A stretch of 38,217 nucleotides of DNA from Rubrobacter sp. (GTDB taxonomy: Bacteria; Actinomycetota; Rubrobacteria; Rubrobacterales; Rubrobacteraceae), in NCBI GenBank assembly GCA_016781705.1, contig JADDPV010000147.1, forward strand, positions 1 to 38,217, in the 5' to 3' direction. The notes beneath the pieces are model-generated. The model saw only the letters and a program-made list of their open reading frames with translations. It did no database searches and was not told the DNA's origin. This document shows positions 9,161 through 17,293 of this stretch, one piece after another. The number at the start of each line of letters is the position of its first letter. Positions within the stretch are counted from its first letter, which is position 1. Both the position numbers and the translations under genes were made by a program.

Positions 9161-9983
9161 TCAAGGTGACGTCACGTGAGTAGGGCGCCAAGGGGTGTGA
9201 TCTCTGATCACAGCGTTGAGGGTGGCGAGCGGCTTGCGGGCGCCCGCGATGAGCGCCACTTTCTTGGGTTTGCCGGCCTTCAGGAGCCGCTCGTAGAAGG
9301 CCCTCACGGCGGGATTGTGCCGGGAGGCGGCGGAGAGAGGGACGCTATGTAGAAGAACGCGGCCTGTACCCTGCTCCTGCCACCGCCTCACACCTCTCGC
9401 TTGTCGCCCAGCCTGCCGGAGGAGTCGCGGTTGAACGGGGCAACACCCACCAAGGAGGCGGAAAGGCGCCTGTGTGAGAGCGCGCCGAGCTCGGCGAGGA
9501 GCGTCGTTGGGGCGAGGAGCACGGGGCCTACGCCGGGCGCGCTGCGCGAGAGCGCCTCGTTCTCGCGCCAGGCCTCGGTCACCGCGATCGCCTCGTCCAG
9601 GTCTCGGTCGGTACGGGCGCGCTCCTGCTCCAACCAGCGGACATGGGCGGACATGTGCTTCCTTACCGGCATGGAGGAGGTCGCCGAGAGGCGGCGGTTG
9701 TTCTCGGCGACGAGCACGCCGATGAGCTGCCTCCTGCGGTCGAGAATCTCACGCAGAAGAAGCGAGGCTTCCTCGTCGGTCAGAGTCCGGGGTTCGGGCC
9801 TCATCGCCTCGGCGAAGCGTGCGAGGACCTCGGTGATACGGGCGACGAGGTCCTCGACGATGCCCCCGGGGTCGTTGCCGGCGGCCGAGAAGCTCTCGCC
9901 CGTGGGGCGGATCACCACGTCCAGGCGCTCCCTTGACACGTCCACCCCAAAACGTAGCGGGTCGGCCTTCCTGGGTCGTTCAA
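9161..9983 (-). mobile_element. Degraded IS110-family transposase
   Basis: N-terminal VDVSRERLDVVIRPTGE. The middle jumps from DLVARITE to VLARFAEAMRPEPRTL. The helix-bearing C-terminal half has APGVGPVLLAPTTLLAELGALSHRRLSASLVGVAPFNRDSSGRLGDKRE. The end is RHNPAVRAFYERLLKAGKPKKVALIAGARKPLATLNAVIRDHTPW in another frame. A plausible TTG start at 9983 follows AAGGAG. Confidence 0.88.
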
Positions 9984-9998
9984 CGCGGTTCTCCTTCC

Positions 9999-10022
9999 TC
10001 TCGACGAAGGTCTCGACGAAGG
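9999..10022. repeat. 12-bp tandem duplication TCTCGACGAAGG x2
   Basis: Two exact adjacent copies, 9999-10010 and 10011-10022. Confidence 0.85.
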
Positions 10023-10031
10023 CTCGTCCCT

Positions 10032-10065
10032 GCCGATGCGGCTTCGCGGGCTATGCCGCATCGGC
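10032..10065. repeat. Stem-loop: 11-bp perfect arms GCCGATGCGGC/GCCGCATCGGC with 12-nt loop, upstream of the IS110 transposase
   Basis: Read directly from the sequence. Confidence 0.7.
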
Positions 10066-10218
10066 TCGGGCAACCGTTCGGGCTCCTCCTCCCCACGGAC
10101 CACAGAGGGCGCGACGACCAAGGCTTTCTCGCGGTCTTCGAGACCGAGGAGACACACGGTCTGCCACACTTACATAGGCGGCCGCAATTTACGACCAAGA
10201 ACCAACATACGAGGAGAT

Positions 10219-10596
10219 ATGATGCAAAGTCGTCATGTTGTCTGCATATTCATCCTGGGGATCACCAGTCTGATCTTCACCGCCTGCGGAAACGATCAAG
10301 GACAGGGTGGCCCGGCGCAGAAAGCCACGGATAATGTCGCCAAGCCGAGCTTCGACACCGTACAGAGCCTGGTGCGGGAGTTCGTAAAGCCACGAAGACC
10401 GTCACGAAGAGGAACGGCAGCGGCGATCTGTGGCGCGCCTTCCCAACGCTACCGCGCCCCGCACCGCTCCATCAGGCGCCGCGTCTCCCCGAGCACCGCC
10501 CTGCTGACATCCCCGCCGGAAGAACCTTCGGCGCGCACGGGTCGCCCGAAAGCGACCCTCGTGGCCACATCGCGCAGCGCGGGCGTCATCATCTGA
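10219..10596 (+). CDS. Short putative lipoprotein or remnant; only the N-terminal ~45 aa look genuine
   Basis: RBS GAGGAG before ATGATG; lipobox LIFTAC in MMQSRHVVCIFILGITSLIFTACGNDQGQ. The C-terminal half looks non-coding and overlaps the antisense tail of the acyltransferase. Confidence 0.4.
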   Translation: MMQSRHVVCIFILGITSLIFTACGNDQGQGGPAQKATDNVAKPSFDTVQSLVREFVKPRRPSRRGTAAAICGAPSQRYRAPHRSIRRRVSPSTALLTSPPEEPSARTGRPKATLVATSRSAGVII

Positions 10597-11378
10597 AGCG
10601 TGGCGGCGAGTCACTCGCGGTCCTCCTTCCTGCGCCGCAGGAAGATCAGGGGGTTGCGCAAGGCGTTGGAGGAGATCACACCGCTTACGATGGCCGGGAC
10701 GACTGCGAGCCCCGGCACGAGCCGCGCGAAGAGGTCCACGCTTGCCGACCAGCGCCCGAGCGCCTCGACCGCGCCGGGTAGCACTGCGGGGTCAGGCTCG
10801 ATCCTCCCGCCGGGGAACGTCAATACCGCGCCGCCGCTCCTCAGGTATCGGGCAGCGGCCCGGACGACCACGAGGCGCCCCGGCGACGCCTCCGATACCG
10901 TCAAAAGGTATCGTGAGGTGTTCGGGAGTGCCTCCAGGAACGGTCGTTCCGCCGCCACCACGCGCAGGTCCGCCCTCGGGGTCGCGGCGAACAGGGCGAC
11001 GGCGTCGCCCAGCCCCGGGTGGTTCGCGACGAGCAGCACCGGGCCCTCCCACGGTACGTTCCTCACGCCCTCGACCTCCAGGTGCCGGGCCATCCGCTCC
11101 GTCGCCCACGCGCCACCCGCCGCCAGGCCCGCCTCGCCCACTACGTGATCGTAGGTCGCCACCTGGCGCGCCAGGCGCCGCGCCGGGACGCGGGCGAGAA
11201 GCTCCAGCGTGCGCCGGGCTACGCCGCGCCGCGGCCCGTTCAGGCCGAAGGCGGAGAGCATATCGGCGGCGCACAACGCCGCCGTGAGCGTCTCGACCCG
11301 CTCCGAACCCTCCGGCGTGAGAGCCGGGCCTAAGGCGGGCGGCCGAGGGGCGTCATCTAGCATGGCGTGCCGATCCAT
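10449..11378 (-). pseudogene. 1-acyl-glycerol-3-phosphate acyltransferase-like (PlsC) with in-frame TGA at 10611-10613
   Basis: GPVLLVANHPGLGDAVALFAA...VLTFPGGRIEPDP...NALRNPLIFLRRRKEDRE, then TGA. The same frame continues coding-like: LAATLQMMTPALRDVATRVAFGRPVRAEGSSGGDVSRAVLGETRRLMERCGAR. Confidence 0.75.
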
Positions 11379-11434
11379 ACTACACGTTTACGCAAGGACT
11401 TCGGGGGAGGTTCGCGGGTCGAGTCTTTGGGGCT

Positions 11435-11845
11435 CTAACCGGAGCGGGTATCGCGGCGTAGCCGGAGGATCTCGACGGCCGAGCCGGCCAGGACGGTATC
11501 GTCCAGCCGGACGTTCGGCTTGGCGACCTTGACGCGGACGGCCTCGACGGTGGGGTGCTCCTCCAGGACCGCGGCGGCTATCCTCTCGGCGACCGTCTCG
11601 GTCAGGCCGGCGGGCGGGCCCTCGGCGATCTCCTTCACCCGCCGGTGTACCTCACCGTAGTCCACCGTCCTCGTCAGGTCGTCGGAGAGCCCGGCGGGAC
11701 GCAGGTCCAGACGCAGCTCGATGTCCACGACGAAGGGCTGGCCCAGCTCGCGCTCGGCGGAAAGCGTCCCGTGGCGGCCGTGGAAAACCATACCCTCTAG
11801 CAGTATGCGGTCCCAGCTCGCGGGGTTTTCCTCTCTCCGGTCCAT
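11435..11845 (-). CDS. folB: Dihydroneopterin aldolase
   Basis: WDRILLEGMVFHGRHGTLSAERELGQPFVVDIELRLDLRPAGLSDDLTRTVDYGEVHRRVKEI...VRVKVAKPNVRLDDTVLAGSAVEILR, characteristic of FolB. Confidence 0.92.
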   Translation of the reverse strand: MDRREENPASWDRILLEGMVFHGRHGTLSAERELGQPFVVDIELRLDLRPAGLSDDLTRTVDYGEVHRRVKEIAEGPPAGLTETVAERIAAAVLEEHPTVEAVRVKVAKPNVRLDDTVLAGSAVEILRLRRDTRSG

Positions 11846-11942
11846 CCGGTACAGTATGACAGGATGTAGGTACTCGCGCGAAACGCGCCCGGACGGAGTC
11901 GTGCTAATCTTTCCCGGTGGGGAGGCCGCGAGATGGAGGGTG

Positions 11943-12617
11943 ATGGACCGTCCGACAGTCACCGTGAGCTACGCCCAGACGCTAGACGGGCGCCTGGCGA
12001 CCGCGACCGGTAGCTCGCGCTGGATCAGTTCCCCCGAGTCGCTGCGCTTCGCCCACGCCCTGCGCTCGGATCACGGCGCGGTGATGGTGGGCGCCGGCAC
12101 CGCGTGCAGGGACGATCCGCGCCTCACGGTACGCCTCGTCCCCGGCGAAGACCCCCTGCGCGTCGTCGTGGACGGCTCTTTGCGCACGCCGCTCACCGCC
12201 GCGATGCTCGCTAATGGGGCCGCCAAGGGCACCGTGCTCGCCGTGACGAACCGCGCCCCCGCCGACCGCCGCGAAAAGGCGCGCTCTTTGGGCGCGACGG
12301 TCCTGCTGCTGCCGACCGGCGGTGAGGGCCGGGTGGATCTGTGCGCGCTGTTGTCGGAACTTTATGTCCTGGGCGTGCGTTCGGTGCTGGTGGAGGGAGG
12401 GGCGGCCCTGATCACGTCCTTCCTGCGCGACCGGTTGGTGGACCGGCTCGCCGTGTGCATCGCGCCCAAAGTCCTCGGGAGCGGCATCGAAGCCGTCGGG
12501 GACCTCGGCATCCGCGAGTTGGCCGAGTCCTTGACGCTGACCGACACCTCCGTGGTTCCCTATGGCGTGGACCTCGTCCTCGAAGGCCGCGTCGAGTATC
12601 CGGACGACGCTCGTTGA
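11943..12617 (+). CDS. RibD C-terminal-type reductase (stand-alone pyrimidine reductase/DHFR-like)
   Basis: MDRPTVTVSYAQTLDGRLATATGSSRWISSPESLRFAHALRSDHGAVMVGAGTACRDDPRLTVR...VRSVLVEGGAALITSFLRDRLVDRLAVCIAPKVLG. No deaminase domain. Confidence 0.9.
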   Translation: MDRPTVTVSYAQTLDGRLATATGSSRWISSPESLRFAHALRSDHGAVMVGAGTACRDDPRLTVRLVPGEDPLRVVVDGSLRTPLTAAMLANGAAKGTVLAVTNRAPADRREKARSLGATVLLLPTGGEGRVDLCALLSELYVLGVRSVLVEGGAALITSFLRDRLVDRLAVCIAPKVLGSGIEAVGDLGIRELAESLTLTDTSVVPYGVDLVLEGRVEYPDDAR

Positions 12618-13666
12618 GGGCCGAACCGTCCTCGCGGCCCGCCCCGCGCGACGTGCTCGAAGCCCGCGCCCTCTGGTTCTCCGCACCGCGCACAGCGGAG
12701 ATGCGCCCGGAGAAGGTGCCGCCCCCCGGGCCGGGAGAGGTGCGCGTCCGGACGGTCGCCTCGGCTATAAGCCACGGGACCGAGATGCTCGTCTACCGCG
12801 GCGAGGTCCCTCCCGACCTGCCGCTCGACCTGCCCACCCTCGCCGGCGGCTTCGGGTTCCCGATCAAATATGGCTACGCCACGGTCGGGCGCGTCCTCGA
12901 CATCGGCCCGAACGTCCCGGACCTCGCCCCCGGAGACCGTGTCTTCGTCCACCACCCGCACCAGGACGTGTTCGTCGTGTCCGCTGACATGCCGGTGCGC
13001 CTCCCCGAAAATCTCGACCCTCTGCGCGGCCTCTTCTTCGCCAACCTCGAGACCGCGGTGAACGTCGTCCACGACACGCCCTTACGCCTCGGCGAAACGG
13101 CCTTCGTCTTCGGGCAGGGCGTGGTCGGTCTGTTGGTGACCCAGCTGCTCGAGCTCGCCGGGGCGGGGCGGGTGCTGGCCGTGGACCCCCTGGCAAAGCG
13201 GCGGGAACTGGCGCTCGCGGTGGGCGCGGACGAGGCGCTTGAGCCGGACGACGTGCCCGAGCGCGTCCTCGGTGCGACCGCCGGGCGGGGCGCGGACGTG
13301 GCGGTCGAGGTAAGCGGGTCGGGGGAGGCGCTACAGGCTGCCATAGACGCCGTTGCGGTCGAAGGGACGGTCGTGGTAGCGTCGTGGTACGGCGCGAAGC
13401 CCGTCGCGCTCGCGCTCGGGGGACGCTTCCACAGGGGGAGGGTGAAACTCCGGTCCTCGCAGGTCGGGCGGATAAACCCGAAGCTCCTTCCGCGCTGGGA
13501 CCGCGACCGTCGGACGGAGGCGGTGCTCGGTCTGTTGCCCCGGCTGCGGCTCGCGGAGCTCGTCTCGCACCGCCTCCCTTTCGAGGAGGCGCCGGACGCC
13601 CATCGGCTCGTGGACGAGCGCCCCGAAGAGGTGGTGCAGGTCATCCTTACGCACGGCGAGTTTTGA
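12614..13666 (+). CDS. Medium-chain dehydrogenase/reductase superfamily protein; atypical, no GHE motif and no Cys
   Basis: MDR fold motifs ISHGTEMLVYRGE, GDRVFVHHPHQDVFVV, ETAFVFGQGVVGLLVTQLLELAGAGRVLAVDPLAKRRELALAVGADEAL. TTG start overlaps the upstream TGA. Confidence 0.85.
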   Translation: MRAEPSSRPAPRDVLEARALWFSAPRTAEMRPEKVPPPGPGEVRVRTVASAISHGTEMLVYRGEVPPDLPLDLPTLAGGFGFPIKYGYATVGRVLDIGPNVPDLAPGDRVFVHHPHQDVFVVSADMPVRLPENLDPLRGLFFANLETAVNVVHDTPLRLGETAFVFGQGVVGLLVTQLLELAGAGRVLAVDPLAKRRELALAVGADEALEPDDVPERVLGATAGRGADVAVEVSGSGEALQAAIDAVAVEGTVVVASWYGAKPVALALGGRFHRGRVKLRSSQVGRINPKLLPRWDRDRRTEAVLGLLPRLRLAELVSHRLPFEEAPDAHRLVDERPEEVVQVILTHGEF

Positions 13667-13677
13667 GGAGGCACGGG

Positions 13678-14055
13678 ATGTACGAGATCTACGTCGCGGC
13701 GGGGTTCGAGGCGGCGCACCGGCTCGTCGGAGACTTCGGGCCGGCGACGAGGACCCACGGACACACCTATCGGATGGAGGTGATCGTGCGCGGCGAGCGC
13801 CTCATGAACGACGGGACCCTCTACGATATCGGCCGCCTGCGCCCGGCCGTCGAGGAGCTGGCCGCCTCGCTGCACTACCGCGACCTGAACGAGGTGCCGG
13901 ACCTCGCGGGTACGAACACCACGGCCGAGGCGGTGGCCCACTACTGTTGGGACAAACTCGCCCCGTCCCTGAACGACCAGGGCCTCGACTCGCTGACGGT
14001 ACGCATCTGGGAAAACTCGCAGGTCTACGCCGCCCGCGAGGACTCGCTGGCCTGA
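13678..14055 (+). CDS. 6-pyruvoyl-tetrahydropterin synthase/QueD-like protein lacking the canonical catalytic triad
   Basis: Zn-ligand pattern FEAAHRL...HGHTY, NTTAEAVAHY helix, pterin-anchor-like IWEN. Strong Shine-Dalgarno GAGGAGG. Confidence 0.88.
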   Translation: MYEIYVAAGFEAAHRLVGDFGPATRTHGHTYRMEVIVRGERLMNDGTLYDIGRLRPAVEELAASLHYRDLNEVPDLAGTNTTAEAVAHYCWDKLAPSLNDQGLDSLTVRIWENSQVYAAREDSLA

Positions 14056-14069
14056 CCCGGGGGTACTCT

Positions 14070-15167
14070 TTGCGCGTCGCCTTCGTCACGGTGGGGGAAA
14101 CGGGTCGCCTGACCGGCGGTTACCTCTACAATGCCCGCGTCATCGCGGGGCTGCGCGAGGAGGGGATCGAGGTGGAGGAGATCGTGGCCTCCGGGGCATC
14201 CCCGATCGAGCAGGAAGCTGCGGCGCCATGGTTCGACTTCGATGCCGGGCGCTTCGACGTGGCCGTCGTGGACGCGCTGGCCTGTGCCGTTTGCGCGCCC
14301 CACCTCGACCGCTGGCGCAAGATACTCCCTGTCGTGGCGATGGTCCACGAGCTGCCCAGCGTCGCTAACGGAGCCGCCCGTGACAGGAAGTTCGAGGAGC
14401 CGCTACTGCGCGCCGACCTCCTCGTGGCCGTGAGCGAGCACGGCGCGTCCATCCTGAAGAACCGGGGAGTGCCACTCGAACGCGTCCGCGTCGTTTCGCC
14501 CGGCTTCGACCGTCTCTCGCTACCGGCCGCCAACGCGGGGCCGTCCGTACGTGAAGATGCACCCTTACGCGTCCTCTGCGTGGCACAATGGATCCCGCGC
14601 AAAGGCATCCTGGACCTCGTGCGCGCGTGGAAGGCCCGCGAGCGGCCGGGCGCGACGCTCGAGCTCATAGGCGAGACGGACGCCGACCCCGAATACGCGG
14701 CCTGCGTGCGCCACGCCATAGCGGATTCACCGGACGCCTCCATCTCCGAGCGTGGTCGGGTCAGCGACGCGGCAGTCGCCGGGGCTTATGCCGCCGCGGA
14801 TCTCTTCGCGCTGCCCTCTCGCTACGAGGGCTACGGCATCGTCTACGCCGAGGCGCTCGCGCACGGGTTGCCGGTGATCGCGTGCGACACGGGTCCGGTC
14901 CCCGGGCTGGTCGGCGGGGAGGCCGCCATCCTCGTGCCACCGGGCGACGTTAGGGCTCTCTCCGGGGCCTTGGGGCTCTTGCTCGACGATACCGCGCTGC
15001 GGCGCCGGATGTCCGCCGCTGCCCGCCGCCGCGCCGCCGATCTACCACGCTGGAAAGATACCGTGACCGCCTTCTGGCGGGTCCTGCGGGAAGCGTTCGA
15101 GGCGCGCCGGGTCGACGCGTCCCCGTTGCAGAATCCTCCCGTGGACCGCACGGACCTTCGCGAGTAG
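14070..15167 (+). CDS. Glycosyltransferase family 4
   Basis: MRVAFVTVGETGRLTGGYLYNARVIAGLREEGIEVEEI...LRVLCVAQWIPRKGILDLVRAW...LFALPSRYEGYGIVYAEALAHGLPVIACDTGPVPGLVGGEAAILVPPGD. Confidence 0.92.
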   Translation: MRVAFVTVGETGRLTGGYLYNARVIAGLREEGIEVEEIVASGASPIEQEAAAPWFDFDAGRFDVAVVDALACAVCAPHLDRWRKILPVVAMVHELPSVANGAARDRKFEEPLLRADLLVAVSEHGASILKNRGVPLERVRVVSPGFDRLSLPAANAGPSVREDAPLRVLCVAQWIPRKGILDLVRAWKARERPGATLELIGETDADPEYAACVRHAIADSPDASISERGRVSDAAVAGAYAAADLFALPSRYEGYGIVYAEALAHGLPVIACDTGPVPGLVGGEAAILVPPGDVRALSGALGLLLDDTALRRRMSAAARRRAADLPRWKDTVTAFWRVLREAFEARRVDASPLQNPPVDRTDLRE

Positions 15168-15188
15168 AACCGGCGTTTCTGGAACGAG

Positions 15189-15990
15189 ATGGCGGGGGCA
15201 CACGAAAGCCACCGCGGGCACCTTGCTGGGTTCTTGCGCGGGGGCGGCAGCACGCTCCTCCCGGAGGAGCGGAGACTGCTCGGCGACCTCGGGAGCAAGA
15301 TGCTCCTCCATTTGCAGTGCAACTCCGGGGCGACTCTTTGAGCCTCGCCATGCTCGGGGCTGAGGTGGCCGGCGTGGACATCAGCGACGAGGCCATCTCC
15401 TCCGCCCACGCTCTCTCCGCCAGGACCGGCGTCCCGGCGAGCTTCGAGCGCGCCGACATCTACGATTGGCTGGCGGACGCGGCGCGAGCGGGACGACGCT
15501 TCGACGCCGCTTTCTCCTCCTACGGCGTCGTCTGCTGGCTACCCGACCTCGAAGCGTGGACCGAGGTATCGCCCCGCCATCCTCGAGCCCGGCGGGCGCT
15601 TCGTGCTCGTGGGCTTCCACCCGGCGGCGATGATGTTCGACGCGAACTGGAACCACGTCCACGACTACTACTCCGGCGGCGAGCCGCTTACCGAGGACGA
15701 GGGAGTAGGAGACTACGTGGGCGAGTCCTGGGGTGGCCTAACCCCCGCCAGGTTCGTCGAGGGCTCCGGGGTTTCGGGAACCACGAGCGTTGCCACCTGT
15801 TTCGGTGGGGGTTCGGAGAGGTCGGCACGGCCCTCGCCGGGGCCAGGTTGCGGATAACCGCCCTCGAGGAGTATCCGTACTCAAACGGCGAGCGCCTCTT
15901 CGCCGGGATGCGCGAACTGCCGGGGAGGCGCATAGTCCCATCTGAACTGGCTGGCATGGGTGAGAATTATGTCCACCGACACAGATGGTC
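15189..15990 (+). pseudogene. Class I SAM-dependent methyltransferase, three or more frameshifts and an atypical 3' end
   Basis: Pieces in alternating frames: LLGDLGSKMLLHLQCNSG / SLSLAMLGAEVAGVDISDEAISSAHALSARTGVPASFERADIYDWL / AILEPGGRFVLVGFHPAAMMFDANWNHVHDYYSGGEPL / NHERCHLFRWGFGEVGTALAGARLRITALEEYPYSNGERLFAGMRE. Confidence 0.85.
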
Positions 15991-16139
15991 TTCAGAGCCT
16001 TGGTTTGTAGATAGTGGCCAACGTGCCCTCGCTGGGCTTCGATCAACTGGTGTACCAACAGGTACTTATGCGCCTTCTTGTGAAGAAGAACATTCTCTGG
16101 AAGCGCCGTAGACGCTTAACCCGTCTAAAATCGCATGCG

Positions 16140-17183
16140 TTAACGGGAAAAGAAGAACGCGAGGGCGGCGATGACGTAGACGCCGCAGAGCATCGCGCCC
16201 TCCAGCCAGTTGGACTTGCCGTCGAGGGCGATGAAACCGGTAAGGACGACCGCCGCGCCCAGGGCGCCGAGCTCCAGGGGGGTGAAGACGAGGTCCAGGG
16301 GGTGACCGAGGAGGGGGCCGAGGAAGACCAGGATCGGCGTGACCAGCAGCGCGACCTGGATCGAGGAGCCCAGGGAGATCGCCATCGAGAAGTCCATGTC
16401 GTTCTTGTAGGCGATCTGGACGCCCACGATGTGCTCGGCGATGTTGCCGACGATGGGCACGAGTATCACGCCGACGAAGAGCTCGGAGATCCCAATCTCC
16501 TCCGTCATCGGCTCTATGGCCCCCACGAAGGCCTCGGAGACGTAGGCGACCGCGGCGGTCGCCCCGATGAGCAGCGCGAAGGAGGCCGCCCTGCCGAACG
16601 GCGCGTGCCCCTCGCCGGTGGCGATGCCCCCCTCGGGGCTGCGGAAGTAGAAGACCAGGTAAAGGATGTAGAGGACGAACATCACCACACCCACCTCGAT
16701 GCTCAAGGTGGTGGGGGAGCCACCGCCTCTTTGGGCCTCGGTGGCGACGAAGATCGTGGGCAGGACCAGGGCGGCGGCGACGATGGCAAGCATCGAGGCG
16801 TTTATCCCGGCGATGGTCGCCGAGAAGCTCTGGGTACCGTTCTTCAGGCCCCCGATGAGCAGGCTGGCCCCCAAAACCAGGAGCACGTTCCCGATTATGG
16901 AGCCGATGATCGAGGCCTTCACTACCGTCGTGAGGCCCGCCGAGAGGGCGAAGATAGTGATGATCAGCTCGGCGGCGTTGCCGAAGGTGGCGTTGAGGAT
17001 GCCCCCGATGCGTGGGCCGGCGTGGTGGCCTAGGCTCTCGGTGGCCTGCCCCAGCACCCACGCGAGCCCTATGAGGGCCAGCGAGGTCAGGGCGAAGATG
17101 AGGAGCACCGAGGCGTGCAGCAGCTCCACGACGACGACCGCGATCGTCAAGGCGATAGTCAGGCCGTAAGCGACTCTTCTCAT
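16140..17183 (-). CDS. Calcium/proton (cation) antiporter, CaCA family (Cax)
   Basis: GGILNATFGNAAELIITIFALSAGLTTVVKASIIGSIIGNVLLVLGASLLIGGLKNGTQSF and the second alpha repeat VPIVGNIAEHIVGVQIAYKNDMDFSMAISLGSSIQVALLVTPILVFL. Confidence 0.93.
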   Translation of the reverse strand: MRRVAYGLTIALTIAVVVVELLHASVLLIFALTSLALIGLAWVLGQATESLGHHAGPRIGGILNATFGNAAELIITIFALSAGLTTVVKASIIGSIIGNVLLVLGASLLIGGLKNGTQSFSATIAGINASMLAIVAAALVLPTIFVATEAQRGGGSPTTLSIEVGVVMFVLYILYLVFYFRSPEGGIATGEGHAPFGRAASFALLIGATAAVAYVSEAFVGAIEPMTEEIGISELFVGVILVPIVGNIAEHIVGVQIAYKNDMDFSMAISLGSSIQVALLVTPILVFLGPLLGHPLDLVFTPLELGALGAAVVLTGFIALDGKSNWLEGAMLCGVYVIAALAFFFSR

Positions 17184-17293
17184 CGGGTAATCCCTTCCGC
17201 GGATGGGCACGGCGCCGACTCTATACCCCGATGAACGCGCCCGGTATCCTATAAGATGAAGTAGGAAGACACCGGACCTCTAGGAGACGCCTT

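Noticed and set aside
9196-9212. TGTGATC-TCT-GATCACA inverted repeat as a CRP-like operator
   Set aside because: Lies inside the IS110 transposase C-terminal coding region (IRDHTPW), so it is most likely coincidental.
16014-17033. 339-aa plus-strand ORF antisense to the Ca2+/H+ antiporter
   Set aside because: Asp/Gly/Glu-rich shadow translation; the minus strand has strong CaCA motifs.
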